Of a stretch of DNA of 39,169 nt, positions 14,908-24,195 are shown piece after piece. Source of the stretch: Planctomycetota bacterium (GTDB lineage: Bacteria > Planctomycetota > JAJSAM01 > JAKLKS01). The translations under genes were made by a program, and so were the position numbers. The notes below the pieces were generated by a model that saw nothing but the letters and a program-made list of their open reading frames with translations, ran no database searches and was not told the origin of the DNA. The stretch is taken from positions 1-39,169 of the forward strand of contig JAKLKS010000008.1 in the NCBI GenBank assembly GCA_023150535.1, read 5' to 3'. Position 1 is the stretch's first letter. Each line of letters opens with the position of its first letter.

Positions 14908-16094
14908 GCCCCGCCCGCCCCCGGGTTCTCTACCTCTCCTCCTGGGCCATCGGCCCGGGGGGGCAGGGGGAGATCTCCTTCCTCCACGAGCAGATCGAGG
15001 AGATGGCCGGGGCGGTGGACGCCCTGTTCCTCGAGCCCCGGTTCGCCTCCTGGCACCGGTGGGCCCTGCTGCGCCTGCGGGGGAGGGACCGGGAGGAGGG
15101 GGCCCGCGTCTGGGGCGGGGGGGTCCGGGAGATCCGCGTCTCCCTGCCGCGCTTCAGTTCCCGGGTCACCGGGCGGGGCCTGCTGGAGGAGGTCGCGGCG
15201 GCGGGGCCCGCGCTGGCCGCGAGGCTCCGGGAGGCGGGGGCCGTCCCGGACCTCGTCCACGCCAACGTCACCTTCCCCGCGGGGCTCTGGGCCCGGGGCC
15301 TCCTCCTCTCCCTCGGCGTCCCCTACCTGCTCCAGGAGCACCAGGCCCCCTTCGAGAAGCAGTCGGGGAAGGACCCCGGCGGGGAGCGGCTCCGGGCGGT
15401 CATGGGCGGGGCCGCGGAGGTGGTGGCCGTGGGTGAGGACCTGGCGGGGCGGATGCGCCCCTTCCTGCCCCCCGGGAGGGAGGTCCGGATCGTCCCGGAG
15501 ATGGTGCGGACCGACCTCTTCCGGCCGGCCCCGCGGCGGGAGTTCCGCGCCCCCCTCCGCCTCGTCTCCGTGGGCGGACTCGTGGAGCGGAAGGGCTACG
15601 AGGACCTGATGCGGGCCGTGGCGGCGCTCCGCTCCTCGGGCCTCCCCTGCGAGGCCAGGATCCTCGGCGAGGGGCCGGACCGCCTGGAGGGGATCCGCCG
15701 GGACCTCGGCCTCGAGGGCGCGGTCCACCTCCCCGGCCACGCGGGCAGGGAGGCGGTCCGCGCCGCCCTCGCGGCGTCCGACATCCTCGTGCACGCGAGC
15801 CGCCTGGAGACCTTCGGCATCGCCCCCGCGGAGGCCCTCGCCTGCGGGCGGCCCGCGGTGACCACCGCCTGCGGGGGTCCGGAGACCTACGTGGACGCCT
15901 CCTGCGGCGCCGTGGTCCCCGCGGGCTCCCCGGGGGCCCTGGCCGCCGCCGTCCGGGAGGTCGCGGCCTGCCTCGACGCCTTCGACCCGGAGGTCCTCCA
16001 CGCCCGCGTCGCCGGGCGCTTCGGCCCCGCCGCCCACCGGGCGCGCATGCTCTCCCTCTACGAGGGGATCCTCGCGCGGGGCCATGCAGCCTGA
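14904..16094 (+). CDS. GT4-family glycosyltransferase
   Basis: This 396-residue protein has a GT-B fold: strand 1 VLYLSSWAIGPGGQGE with the Gly-rich loop, a linker near residue 190-200 (RLVSVGGLVERKGYEDLM), and the donor site SRLETFGIAPAEALACG. That last motif is the EX7E pair of retaining GT4 enzymes, about residues 295-310. Members move a sugar from a nucleotide donor to a lipid-linked acceptor on the cytoplasmic face of the membrane; the sugar cannot be read from sequence. GTG 14904 is used because it overlaps the Wzt stop (GTGA) and places strand 1 at the N-terminus; the frame is open far upstream only as a shadow. It ends 11 nt inside the next gene. Confidence 0.9.
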   Translation: MSPARPRVLYLSSWAIGPGGQGEISFLHEQIEEMAGAVDALFLEPRFASWHRWALLRLRGRDREEGARVWGGGVREIRVSLPRFSSRVTGRGLLEEVAAAGPALAARLREAGAVPDLVHANVTFPAGLWARGLLLSLGVPYLLQEHQAPFEKQSGKDPGGERLRAVMGGAAEVVAVGEDLAGRMRPFLPPGREVRIVPEMVRTDLFRPAPRREFRAPLRLVSVGGLVERKGYEDLMRAVAALRSSGLPCEARILGEGPDRLEGIRRDLGLEGAVHLPGHAGREAVRAALAASDILVHASRLETFGIAPAEALACGRPAVTTACGGPETYVDASCGAVVPAGSPGALAAAVREVAACLDAFDPEVLHARVAGRFGPAAHRARMLSLYEGILARGHAA

Positions 16095-17079
16095 GGGGGC
16101 CGGTCCCGTCTTCATCGTGGGATGCGAGAGGTCGGGCACGACCCTCCTCCGCCTCATGCTCAACGCCCACCCGGCCCTGGCCATCCCCGGGGAGACCTGG
16201 TACCTCCCCGAGCTGGAGGAGGAGCGGGAGCGGATCCGGGGGGAGGGGGCCGCGGACTGGAGGGAGCGCATCCTCGCTGTCATCACCGCCAAGAACACCT
16301 TCCCCGAGCTCGGCGTCCCCCGGGAGGAGATCGCCGCGGCCCTCGCGGGCGTCGACGTCGCCGACGGGGGGGCGGTCCTCTCCTGCGCCCACCGGGCCTT
16401 CGCGGCCCGGGAGGGGAAGCCGCGGTGGGGGGACAAGACGCCGGGGTACGTGCGGCGGCTGCCGCTCCTCGCGCGGCGCTTCCCGGGGGCCTCGGTGATC
16501 CACGTGGTCCGGGACGGCAGGGACGTGGCGCTCTCGCTCCTCGACAAGCCCTTCGGCCCGAAGACGGTCGTGGACGCCGCGGTCCACTGGAAGGCGCGGG
16601 TGGAGGAGGGGGAGAGGGAGGGGCCGAGGCTCTTCGGGGCGCGGTACCGGGAGGTCCGGTACGAGGATCTCGTCGCCGGTCCCGAGGAGCGCCTCCGCTC
16701 CCTCTGCACCTGGCTCGGCCTCGGGTTCGACGCGGCCATGCTCCGGTACCACGAGAGGGCGGGCTCCTACCTCCGCGAGGAGCACCACTGGCACGGCAAG
16801 ACCCGGACGCCCGTGGCCGGGGATCGCTCGGGAAGGTGGAAGGGGGAGATGGCCGCCGGGGACCAGGTCTGGTTCCAGCGGATCGCGGGGCGGACGCTGG
16901 CGCGGCACGGGTACGAGCCCACACCCCACCGCAGCGCCGCCGTCTCCCTGCGCTGGGCGGTGCGGGGGATGAGGCTCGGGGCGGCCGGGTCCTGGCTCCG
17001 GGCGAAGATCGGGGCGAGGAGGCTCCTGAGGGCTGCGGGGGTTCCGCTCCCCGAGGGGGCACGGAGGGCTCGCCGGTGA
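16084..17079 (+). CDS. PAPS-dependent sulfotransferase (Sulfotransfer_3 type)
   Basis: This 331-residue enzyme shows both PAPS-binding signatures of the sulfotransferase superfamily: the 5'-phosphosulfate loop FIVGCERSGTTLLRLML (about residues 9-25) and the 3'-phosphate motif VIHVVRDGRDVALSLL (about 138-153). VRYEDLVAGPEERLRSLCTWLGL (about 192-215, split at the linker) is the usual following helix. Reaction: transfer of sulfate from PAPS to a hydroxyl or amine, here most likely on a polysaccharide repeat unit or lipid-linked intermediate, in the cytoplasm. No PAPS-synthesis genes are in the window, so PAPS must come from elsewhere in the genome. It overlaps its upstream neighbour by 11 nt and the next, unrelated sulfotransferase by 4 nt. 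The basic C-terminus may bind membrane or polyanion. Confidence 0.9.
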   Translation: MQPEGAGPVFIVGCERSGTTLLRLMLNAHPALAIPGETWYLPELEEERERIRGEGAADWRERILAVITAKNTFPELGVPREEIAAALAGVDVADGGAVLSCAHRAFAAREGKPRWGDKTPGYVRRLPLLARRFPGASVIHVVRDGRDVALSLLDKPFGPKTVVDAAVHWKARVEEGEREGPRLFGARYREVRYEDLVAGPEERLRSLCTWLGLGFDAAMLRYHERAGSYLREEHHWHGKTRTPVAGDRSGRWKGEMAAGDQVWFQRIAGRTLARHGYEPTPHRSAAVSLRWAVRGMRLGAAGSWLRAKIGARRLLRAAGVPLPEGARRARR

Positions 17080-17879
17080 CGGCTCCCGCCGGACCGCTCC
17101 TCAACTTCGTGCACGTGCCCAAGACGGCGGGCACGACCTTCCTCTCCATCCTGCGCAACAACTACCCGGCCGACCGGACCTTCGCCATCGACGGCATGGA
17201 CCCCGGGGCCTCCCTCCGCCGCTTGGAGGAGATGGACCCCGGGGCCCGGGCGAGGCTGGTGCTCCTCATGGGGCACTGGAGCATCCTGGGGGAGCGGTTC
17301 TTCCCGGGGCGCCCGATCACGAGGATCGTCTTCCTCCGCAACCCCCTCTCCCACTTCCTCAGCATGTACCACTTCATCCGGGGCAACCCGCGCCACCTCC
17401 AGCACGAGGATGCGCGCCGGATGGACCTCGGGGAGTTCCTGGCGTTCCGGAAGGGGATGAACCTGGACAACATCCAGACCCGGAACCTGGCGGGAATCGC
17501 GACGAACATGGTGGCGGGCAGCATCGACTTCTCCGTGGAGGGGGACCGCTGGCTGGAACGGGCCGCGAGGGAGGTCGACGCGTCGAGGTACGTCTTCGTC
17601 ACCGAGGAGTTCGACGCGGCTCTCCGGATCCTCAGGCACGACGGACTGCTCAGGGACATCCGGTACCGCGAGCTGATGGTCTCGGTGGGGAAGTCCGGGG
17701 TCGAGGTCGCCCCGGACCTCCGGGAGGCGATCCTCGCGGGGAACCGATTCGATGCAATCCTCTACGAGCGGGCCCGGGCCAGGTACCTGGACGGCCTCGC
17801 GGCCTATCCCCCGGAGGTGAAGCGGCCTCCCGGCTGGGCGGCCCGCCTCCGGGAGGCGCTCGGGATCCGGGGCGGATGA
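17076..17879 (+). CDS. sulfotransferase, Sulfotransfer_2 type
   Basis: This 267-residue protein opens with FVHVPKTAGTTFLSILR (about residues 10-26), the 5'-phosphosulfate loop of the Golgi-like 'HxPKtaGTs' sulfotransferase family (heparan and chondroitin type). The 3'-phosphate segment is ITRIVFLRNPLSHFLSMYHFI (about 80-100, split by the strand end), with the conserved Arg, Asn-Pro and Ser. The family is distinct from the preceding Sulfotransfer_3 enzyme, so the two probably modify different positions. GTG 17076 is set by the GTGA overlap and by the short distance to the P-loop-like strand. Polysaccharide sulfation is the likely role because of context; family members can also act on proteins or small glycans. 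Confidence 0.87.
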   Translation: MTAPAGPLLNFVHVPKTAGTTFLSILRNNYPADRTFAIDGMDPGASLRRLEEMDPGARARLVLLMGHWSILGERFFPGRPITRIVFLRNPLSHFLSMYHFIRGNPRHLQHEDARRMDLGEFLAFRKGMNLDNIQTRNLAGIATNMVAGSIDFSVEGDRWLERAAREVDASRYVFVTEEFDAALRILRHDGLLRDIRYRELMVSVGKSGVEVAPDLREAILAGNRFDAILYERARARYLDGLAAYPPEVKRPPGWAARLREALGIRGG

Positions 17880-19129
17880 GCACGCACCCTGAGTGCATCC
17901 ACGTCGTCCAGGGGGAGATCCGGGACGGCGGTGTCGTGCAGGCGATGGTGGTCGCCCGGACGCGGGCGCTCGCGCGCCTGCCGGGGATGCCCCGCTTCCG
18001 GATCCTCTTCCTCGAGCCCTGGGGGACCGCCCGCCTCCCGGCCGCGCGGGAGGCACTGGCGGCCCACCGGGCGCTCTGGCCGGAGGGGCGGATGGACCTG
18101 GTGCCCTTCGTGTCCCGGATGGGGGCGGGGGCGGGAGGAGCGGCCCTCGCCCTCCGCCTCGCCCCGTGGCGCCTGCGGCGACGGAAGCCCGTCTTCCACG
18201 CCCGGGGACCCCGCGCGGCCTGGAGCGCCCACGGGGCGCGGCGGATCCTGGGGGGCGGCCGGGTCGTGCTCGATCTCCGGGGACACGGCCCCTTCGAGGC
18301 CCTGCACAGGGCCGGCTTCCCCTCCCTCGAGGGGGCCGACGCGAGGGCCCGCGCCTCCTTCGACGCCGCCCTGGCGGCGGAGCGGAGGGCGGCGGTCGCG
18401 GCGGACCACGTCCTCGCCGTCACGGAGGGGCTGCGGCGCCACGCCGTGGAGGATCTCGGGGTGCCCGAAGGCGGGACGGACGTCGTCCCCAACTGCGTGG
18501 AGGGCGTCTCCTGGTCGCCGGAGGCCCGGGCGGCGGCGAGGGCCCGGTGGGGGAACCCCCCCGGGCCGGTCCTCCTCTACTCCGGCCGCGTGGGGAGGGA
18601 GAGGACCCCGGACCGGATGTTCGAGGTCCTGGCCGCGCTCCTCCGCAGGGAGCCGGGGGCGCGCCTCGTCGTCCTCACCTACCTCGACCAGGTCGGGGAC
18701 TGGGAGGGCCTCCTCGGCCGGCACGGGATCCCGCGGGAGGCCGTGATCGCCGGGTCGGAGGACAGGGACGGCGCGCTCGCCCTCCTCCCCGGGGCGGACG
18801 CGGGGCTCGTCTTCTACGAGAGGGCCGCCCGCTACGACGAGTGCACCTCGCCCATCAAGTTCGCGGAGTACCTGTCCGCGGGCCTCCCGGTTCTGGCGCT
18901 GGACACCGTGGGCCCCGTGGTCCGCGACGTCCGCGAGGGGCGGCTCGGCTGGGTCCTCCCCTTCGAGGGGGGGGCCGCCGCGGCGGAGGCGGCGGCGGAG
19001 GGGATCCTCCGGTCCTTCCGCGGGGAGCGGGAGGCGCTCCGGGACCGGGCGCTGGCCTGGTGCCGGGAGCGGTACACCTGGGAGGCCCACCTCCCGGCCG
19101 CCCGGCGTGCCTACGGGATCCCGGACTGA
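17876..19129 (+). CDS. GT-B glycosyltransferase (GT4-like)
   Basis: The 417-residue protein is a GT-B enzyme. Its N-terminal half is less typical than its neighbours: EGEIRDGG replaced by QGEIRDGGVVQAMV near the start, then VVLDLRGHGPFEAL (about residues 130-143). The C-terminal half is clear: GPVLLYSGRVGRERTPDRM (about 225-243), the strand VVLTYLD, and ECTSPIKFAEYLSAGLPVLA (about 320-339). This matches the nucleotide-sugar-binding 'spIKfaEYla.G.PVla' motif of GT4-like enzymes. Donor and linkage are unknown. ATG 17876 overlaps the upstream stop (ATGA). Its stop lies 2 nt before the first asparagine-synthetase gene. Confidence 0.82.
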   Translation: MSTHPECIHVVQGEIRDGGVVQAMVVARTRALARLPGMPRFRILFLEPWGTARLPAAREALAAHRALWPEGRMDLVPFVSRMGAGAGGAALALRLAPWRLRRRKPVFHARGPRAAWSAHGARRILGGGRVVLDLRGHGPFEALHRAGFPSLEGADARARASFDAALAAERRAAVAADHVLAVTEGLRRHAVEDLGVPEGGTDVVPNCVEGVSWSPEARAAARARWGNPPGPVLLYSGRVGRERTPDRMFEVLAALLRREPGARLVVLTYLDQVGDWEGLLGRHGIPREAVIAGSEDRDGALALLPGADAGLVFYERAARYDECTSPIKFAEYLSAGLPVLALDTVGPVVRDVREGRLGWVLPFEGGAAAAEAAAEGILRSFRGEREALRDRALAWCRERYTWEAHLPAARRAYGIPD

Positions 19130-19131
19130 AC

Positions 19132-21063
19132 ATGTGCGGCATCTTCGGCGTCCTCGACGGCCGCGCCCCGGTGGACGGGGCGGGGGCGCGGGCGGCGCTC
19201 CGGCAGCTGGAGCACAGGGGACCGGACGGGGAGGGCGTCTGGACGCGGCCGGGGGGGGCGTCCCCCCACGTCCTGCTGGGGCACCGGCGGCTCTCCATCC
19301 TCGACCTGAGCGGGGCCGCGGCCCAGCCCATGGAGACGGAGGACCGCCGCCTCGTCGTCACCTACAACGGGGAGATCTACAACTTCGTCGAGGTGAGGGA
19401 GGAGCTGGCGGCCCTCGGCCGCCGGTTCCGCTCCACGGGGGACACGGAGGTCCTCCTCCACGCCTACCGCGAGTGGGGACCGGCCTGCCTCGACCGTTTC
19501 AACGGGATGTTCGCCTTCGCCGTCTGGGACGAGGAGCGCCGCACGCTGTTCGCCGCCCGCGACCGCTTCGGGGAGAAGCCCTTCCACTACGCGCTCGACC
19601 CGGCGACCGGCCGATTCGCCTTCGCCTCCGAGGTGAAGGCGCTGGCGGCGCTCCCCTGGGTGGACCTCTCCCTCGACGACCGGGCGCTCTACCGGTTCGC
19701 CGTCGCGGGGGAGCTGGCCGGGAGCGGGCAGACCCTCTGGCGCGGGGTGCGCCGCCTCCCCGCCGCCCACCGCCTCCTGCTCCGGTGGACCGGGGAGGCG
19801 TGGGACCTGCGCATGGAGCGCTGGTGGGACGTGGACCTCGCCCGCACCTCCGACCTCCCCCTGGAGGAGGCCGCCCGCCGGTTCCGGGAGGTCTTCGAGG
19901 ACGGCATCCGCCTGCGCCTGCGGAGCGACGTCCCCGTGGGCACGAGCCTCTCCGGCGGGCTCGACTCCTCGGCCGTCGTCTGCCAGATCCACGCGCTGGG
20001 CGCGGCCGGGGGGCAGAAGGCCTTCACCGCCCGGATGACCGACCCGTCCCTGGACGAGGGGCGCCACGTCGCCGAGGTGCTCCGGAGGACCGGCGTCGAG
20101 GGGCACGAGGTCTGGCCGAGCGCCGCGGTGCTGCGGGAGGTGTTCCCCCGCTTCTGCCGCCACATGGAGGAGCCCTTCCGCTCGACGAGCCAGTTCGCCC
20201 AGCACCTGGTCATGAGGCTCGCGGCGGAGAACGGGGTCACGGTCCTCCTCGACGGCCAGGGGGCGGACGAGATGCTGGCGGGGTACGAGCCCTACCAGCA
20301 CGTGCTCTTCTCGGCCCTCGCCGAGGAGGGGCGGTTCGGCGACCTCTACCGGGAGTCCCGGTCCTTCCGCGCGCGCCACTCGCGCCCCTTCCCCCTGTCC
20401 CTGCGGGCCGCCCTGGGGCGCGCCTTCCCCGGGCTGCGGACGATCCGCAGGGGGATCGCCTCCCGGGCCGGGGAGGGCCGTGGAGCCCGGTCCCCCTGGG
20501 GCCTCGCCGAGGGGTTCACGGCCGCCCACGGGGGGGAGGACTTCCCCGGCGAGACGGAGGGCCCGCGGGACCTCCTCACCCGCAAGCTCCACTTCGATTC
20601 CACGAGGGGACCCCTCCAGGAGCTCCTCCGCTACGGGGACCGCAACTCCATGGCCTTCTCGCGGGAGCTGCGCCAGCCGTTCCTCGATCACCGCCTCGCC
20701 GAGTTCCTCTTCTCCCTCCCCCGGGAGCACAAGCTCCGCGGCGGCGAATCCAAGCGGGTCCAGAGGCTCGCCTTCCGAGGCCTCGTCCCCGATTCCATCC
20801 TCGACCGGAAGGACAAGCTCGGCTACCGCGCCCCCTGGGATCCCTGGGCCCGGGGGGAGATCCGGGAGTGGGTGATCGGCGAGATGGAGCAGGCCGCCTC
20901 CGTCCTCGGGGCCAGGGTCCGGCCCGACGCCATGGACGCGGTCCGCGCCGCGCTCCTCCCCGGCGACCGGCCGCTGGACCTCCCCCTCATGGCGTGGATG
21001 TCCCTCGGGGAGGGCCTCGCGGCCATGGCCTCCGTCCGCCGGGCGGCGGGGGGGGCCGCGTGA
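19132..21063 (+). CDS. asnB: asparagine synthetase-like amidotransferase, copy 1
   Basis: This 643-residue protein has two domains. The N-terminal class II glutamine amidotransferase (about 1-200) starts MCGIFG, with Cys2 as the nucleophile after Met removal, and shows RRLSILDLS, YNGEIYN and GDTEV. The C-terminal ATP-pyrophosphatase domain has the PP-loop SGGLDSS (274-280) and LDGQGADEMLAGYEPY. Family reaction: glutamine-derived ammonia is transferred to an ATP-activated carboxylate. In surface-polysaccharide loci such proteins are often thought to amidate hexuronic acids (WbpS type), and three copies here argue against plain asparagine synthesis. ATG 19132 is fixed by the need for Cys at position 2; that sequence (ATGTGC) also prevents a 4-nt overlap with the upstream gene, leaving a 2-nt gap. 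Confidence 0.92.
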   Translation: MCGIFGVLDGRAPVDGAGARAALRQLEHRGPDGEGVWTRPGGASPHVLLGHRRLSILDLSGAAAQPMETEDRRLVVTYNGEIYNFVEVREELAALGRRFRSTGDTEVLLHAYREWGPACLDRFNGMFAFAVWDEERRTLFAARDRFGEKPFHYALDPATGRFAFASEVKALAALPWVDLSLDDRALYRFAVAGELAGSGQTLWRGVRRLPAAHRLLLRWTGEAWDLRMERWWDVDLARTSDLPLEEAARRFREVFEDGIRLRLRSDVPVGTSLSGGLDSSAVVCQIHALGAAGGQKAFTARMTDPSLDEGRHVAEVLRRTGVEGHEVWPSAAVLREVFPRFCRHMEEPFRSTSQFAQHLVMRLAAENGVTVLLDGQGADEMLAGYEPYQHVLFSALAEEGRFGDLYRESRSFRARHSRPFPLSLRAALGRAFPGLRTIRRGIASRAGEGRGARSPWGLAEGFTAAHGGEDFPGETEGPRDLLTRKLHFDSTRGPLQELLRYGDRNSMAFSRELRQPFLDHRLAEFLFSLPREHKLRGGESKRVQRLAFRGLVPDSILDRKDKLGYRAPWDPWARGEIREWVIGEMEQAASVLGARVRPDAMDAVRAALLPGDRPLDLPLMAWMSLGEGLAAMASVRRAAGGAA

Positions 21064-22313
21064 GCGGGGAGACCACCGTCCTCGTGGCCACGCCCCTCTG
21101 GCCGCTGGCGCACAACCCCCGGGCGGGCGTGTTCCTCCTGCGGCAGGCGCTGCGGCTCGCCCGGAGGGGGCTGCGGTGCGAGGCCCTCGTCCTCCGGCCC
21201 GCCCCTCCGGCGTTCCCGGGGCGGCTCCTGCGGCGGTCCTGGTGGGTGTATCAGTACAAGATACTCTTCGGCCCGCCTCCCGAGGGCGGGATCCCGGTCC
21301 GGGTGGTCCCCTTCGAGGGGACCGTGGCCCCCGGGGAGGACCCCGTCCCCGCCATGGGTCGGGCCCTGGCCCGCGCGACGGGGGGCGGGCCGGGCCCCCG
21401 CGTCGTCTACGCGCAGTGGCTGTGGACGGCGGGGGCGGCGGCGATCCTCGCCCGGGAGGAGACCGGCGTCCCGGTCGCCGCCATGGCGAGGGGAGGGGAG
21501 CTGAACCCCTCGGAGTGGCCCTCGACGCGGCCGGACTGCCTCCCCTGGTGCGCGCGGGTCCTCCGGGAGGCGGACGCCCCGCTGGCGAACTGCAGGCACC
21601 TGGCGGGGCTGGCCGGGGACCTGGAGCCCTCGGTCCGCGGGCGCATCGACGTCGTCTACAACGGGTGCGACGGGACGGTCTTCAGGCCCGCCGCGGACCG
21701 GGAGTCCCTGCGCCGGTCCCTGGGGATCCCCTCGGGCGGCCGCGTCGCGCTGATGGTGGGGGAGGTCACGGCGCGCAAGGGGGTGCCGGAGATCCTCGAG
21801 GCCTGGCGCGGCTTCCGCCGCACGCGGCCGGAGTGGAGGCTGCTCCTCGTGGGGCACCTGCCGGAGGCGGCCGTCCGGCGGGAGGTCCTCGCCGCCGCGG
21901 GGGACGGGGTCGAGGCGCCGGGGCCGGTGCCTCCCGACCGCGTGCGCGCCCTCCTGCAGGCCGCCGACCTCTACCTCCAGCCGAGCCGCTCCGAGGGCCT
22001 CCCCAACGCGGCCATGGAGGCCATGGCGACCGGGCTCCCCGTCGTCGGGGGGGACGCCTGCGGGATCCGCGAACTCATCGACCACGGGCGCAGCGGCTGG
22101 CTCGTCCCCCCGGGGGACGCCGCGGCCCTCCTCGCCGCCATGGAGGAGGCGGCGGGGGACCCCGCGGGGGCTGCGCGCCGCGGGGAGGAGGCGCGCCGGA
22201 CGATCCTCGAGCGCTTCGACCCCGAGCGGGAGGCGGACCGGCTGGCCGGCCTCCTCCGTCGCGTCGCGGAGCGGGGGGCCCGGCCGGCGGTCCCCGCGGC
22301 GGGGGGAGGGTAG
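21060..22313 (+). CDS. GT4-family glycosyltransferase
   Basis: This 417-residue retaining glycosyltransferase shows all the GT4 landmarks. Strand 1 is TTVLVATPLWPLAHNPRAGVF with a GT4-type acceptor loop. VVYNGCDGTVFRP (about residues 196-208) is the linker motif, followed by RVALMVGEVTARKGVPEILEAW (about 224-245, split by the loop). PSRSEGLPNAAMEAMATGLPVV (about 308-329) carries EX7E, and GRSGWLVPPGDAAAL completes the nucleotide-sugar site. GTG 21060 overlaps the upstream stop (GTGA). It lies between amidotransferase copies 1 and 2. An unusual WWVYQYKILFGPP segment near residue 60 may contact membrane or acceptor lipid. Sugar specificity is unknown. Confidence 0.9.
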   Translation: MSGETTVLVATPLWPLAHNPRAGVFLLRQALRLARRGLRCEALVLRPAPPAFPGRLLRRSWWVYQYKILFGPPPEGGIPVRVVPFEGTVAPGEDPVPAMGRALARATGGGPGPRVVYAQWLWTAGAAAILAREETGVPVAAMARGGELNPSEWPSTRPDCLPWCARVLREADAPLANCRHLAGLAGDLEPSVRGRIDVVYNGCDGTVFRPAADRESLRRSLGIPSGGRVALMVGEVTARKGVPEILEAWRGFRRTRPEWRLLLVGHLPEAAVRREVLAAAGDGVEAPGPVPPDRVRALLQAADLYLQPSRSEGLPNAAMEAMATGLPVVGGDACGIRELIDHGRSGWLVPPGDAAALLAAMEEAAGDPAGAARRGEEARRTILERFDPEREADRLAGLLRRVAERGARPAVPAAGGG

Positions 22314-22317
22314 CCCC

Positions 22318-24195
22318 GTGTGCGGCATCGCGGGCATCGTCGGCCCCCCGGCCGCGGAGGCGGCCGGCCCGCTGGCGGAGATGGTGCGGAGGCTCCGCCA
22401 CCGCGGGCCGGACGGATCCGGCCTCCGCTCCGAAGGGAACGTCCACCTCGGGCACACCCGGCTCTCCATCCGCGACCTCTCCCCCCTCGGGGCCCAGCCC
22501 ATGGGGGACGGGCCCGGGGCGCCCTGCATCACCTACAACGGCGAGGTCTACGGGGTCGACCCCCTCCGCGGGTGGCTCTCCTCCCGGGGAAGGACCCTCC
22601 GCTCCCGCACGGACACCGAGGTGGTCCTCCGCCTGTACGAGGAGGTCGGCCGCTCCCTCCTCGGCCGGCTCAACGGCATGTTCGCCTTCGCCCTGTGGGA
22701 CCCCGGGGCCCGGCGCCTCCTCCTGGCGCGGGACCGGCTGGGGATCAAGCCGCTCTTCTACGCCTTCACGCCCGGCGCCCTCTACTTCGCCTCCGAGGTC
22801 AAGGCCATCCTCGCGGCCATGGGGCGGGTCCCGCCCCTGCGCCCCGACGGCATCGCCCAGTACCTCGTCCAGGGGTACGTGAACGCGCCGGACACGATCT
22901 TCGCGGGGATCCGCTCCCTCCCCGCGGGGCACCTCCTCGACCTGCCCGTCCCCGCGGAGGGGCCGCCGGCCCCCGCGGAGCCGGAGGAGTGGTGGGACGT
23001 CCCCTTCCGCGGCGAGGGGGACACCGACCCCGCCGCCTGGGTCGAGGAGGTGGGGGCGCTCCTCCAGGACGCGACCTCCCTCCAGATGGAATCCGACGTC
23101 CCCCTGGGGGCCTTCCTGTCGGGAGGCGTGGACTCGAGCGTCGTCGTGGGGGCCATGGCGCGGAAGGCCGGCGGCGGCTTCCACACCGTGTCCCTGGACC
23201 AGCCGGGAACCGCCCTCTCGGAGGGCGCGAAGGCCCGCGCCGTGGCGGCCCGTCTCGGGACCGTGCACCACGCCATCGAGAGCGGACCGGAGGGGGCGGG
23301 GCGGTTCTTCGACCTCCTGCGCCACTTCGACGTCCCCTTCAACGTCTCGTCCCTCCTGAACGCCTGGCTCGTGAGCGCGGAGGCGCGGCGCTGGGTGACC
23401 GTGGCCCTCTCCGGGGACGGGGGGGACGAGCTGTTCGGCGGCTACGGCTGGTACCTCGGCGACGCGGCGCGGAGGGCGGCCTCCGGCGGGCCCCGCCTGC
23501 CGGGGGCCCTCGCGGGGCTGCTGCCCGAGGACCTGCGGGGGGCGGCCCGCCTGCGGGCCCTCGCCCGGGGGGAGTTCGAGCTCGTCCACGAGAGGGACCA
23601 CGCGCTCGGAAGGGGGACGGCGGAGCGGATGACGGGGGCCTCCCTCCGGGGCTGGGAGGAGGAGGCGCGCCGCGTCCACGGGAGGCACGGGAGGAACCCG
23701 CTGGAGAGGGCGATGTACTTCGACCTCAAGCGGTTCCTCCCCGACCAGGTCCTCGCCAAGGTGGACGCCGCCTCCATGGCGGTCTCCCTGGAGGTGCGCC
23801 CCCCCCTCCTCGACCACCGCCTCGTGGAGCTCGCCGCCCGCATCCCCGTGGAGGCGAAGATCCGGGACGGGCGGGGGAAGCTCCCCCTGCGGGCGCTCCT
23901 GGCCCGCTGCGCCCCCGCCGCCGTCCTCGACCAGGGGAAGGTCGGGTTCGAGGCGCCGCTCCACCGCTGGGCGGTGCCGGGGGGGGCCCCGGCCATGGCG
24001 CGCGAGCTCTCCTCCGGCTCCTGCCGCTGGAGGGGATGGCTGGACCCCGCGGTCGTGTCCCCCCTGCTCGACGCCGTCCGCAGCCCGGGCCTCCTCCGGG
24101 TCCCGCGCGCCGGCTTCGCCTGGTCCCTCCTCCTGTTCGAGCGGTGGCTCGCCGGCGGGGGGGCGGATTCCGCGGCCCCCGGGGGGGCGCCGTGA
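22318..24195 (+). CDS. asnB: asparagine synthetase-like amidotransferase, copy 2
   Basis: This 625-residue protein has the same two-domain layout as copy 1 but is only moderately similar to it. The GTG start is followed directly by TGC, so the mature N-terminus is the catalytic Cys (CGIAGIVG). YNGEVYG and TDTEVVLRLYEE mark the glutaminase domain. The PP-loop SGGVDSS (268-274) and SGDGGDELFGGYGWY (about 364-378) mark the ATP-dependent synthetase domain, and LDQGKVGFEAPLHRW (about 540-554) is the usual C-terminal motif. Copy 1 has GQGADEMLAGYE at the equivalent place. The differences suggest old divergence rather than recent tandem duplication, and possibly different acids as substrates. It starts 4 nt after the upstream stop and overlaps the next gene by GTGA. 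Confidence 0.92.
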   Translation: MCGIAGIVGPPAAEAAGPLAEMVRRLRHRGPDGSGLRSEGNVHLGHTRLSIRDLSPLGAQPMGDGPGAPCITYNGEVYGVDPLRGWLSSRGRTLRSRTDTEVVLRLYEEVGRSLLGRLNGMFAFALWDPGARRLLLARDRLGIKPLFYAFTPGALYFASEVKAILAAMGRVPPLRPDGIAQYLVQGYVNAPDTIFAGIRSLPAGHLLDLPVPAEGPPAPAEPEEWWDVPFRGEGDTDPAAWVEEVGALLQDATSLQMESDVPLGAFLSGGVDSSVVVGAMARKAGGGFHTVSLDQPGTALSEGAKARAVAARLGTVHHAIESGPEGAGRFFDLLRHFDVPFNVSSLLNAWLVSAEARRWVTVALSGDGGDELFGGYGWYLGDAARRAASGGPRLPGALAGLLPEDLRGAARLRALARGEFELVHERDHALGRGTAERMTGASLRGWEEEARRVHGRHGRNPLERAMYFDLKRFLPDQVLAKVDAASMAVSLEVRPPLLDHRLVELAARIPVEAKIRDGRGKLPLRALLARCAPAAVLDQGKVGFEAPLHRWAVPGGAPAMARELSSGSCRWRGWLDPAVVSPLLDAVRSPGLLRVPRAGFAWSLLLFERWLAGGGADSAAPGGAP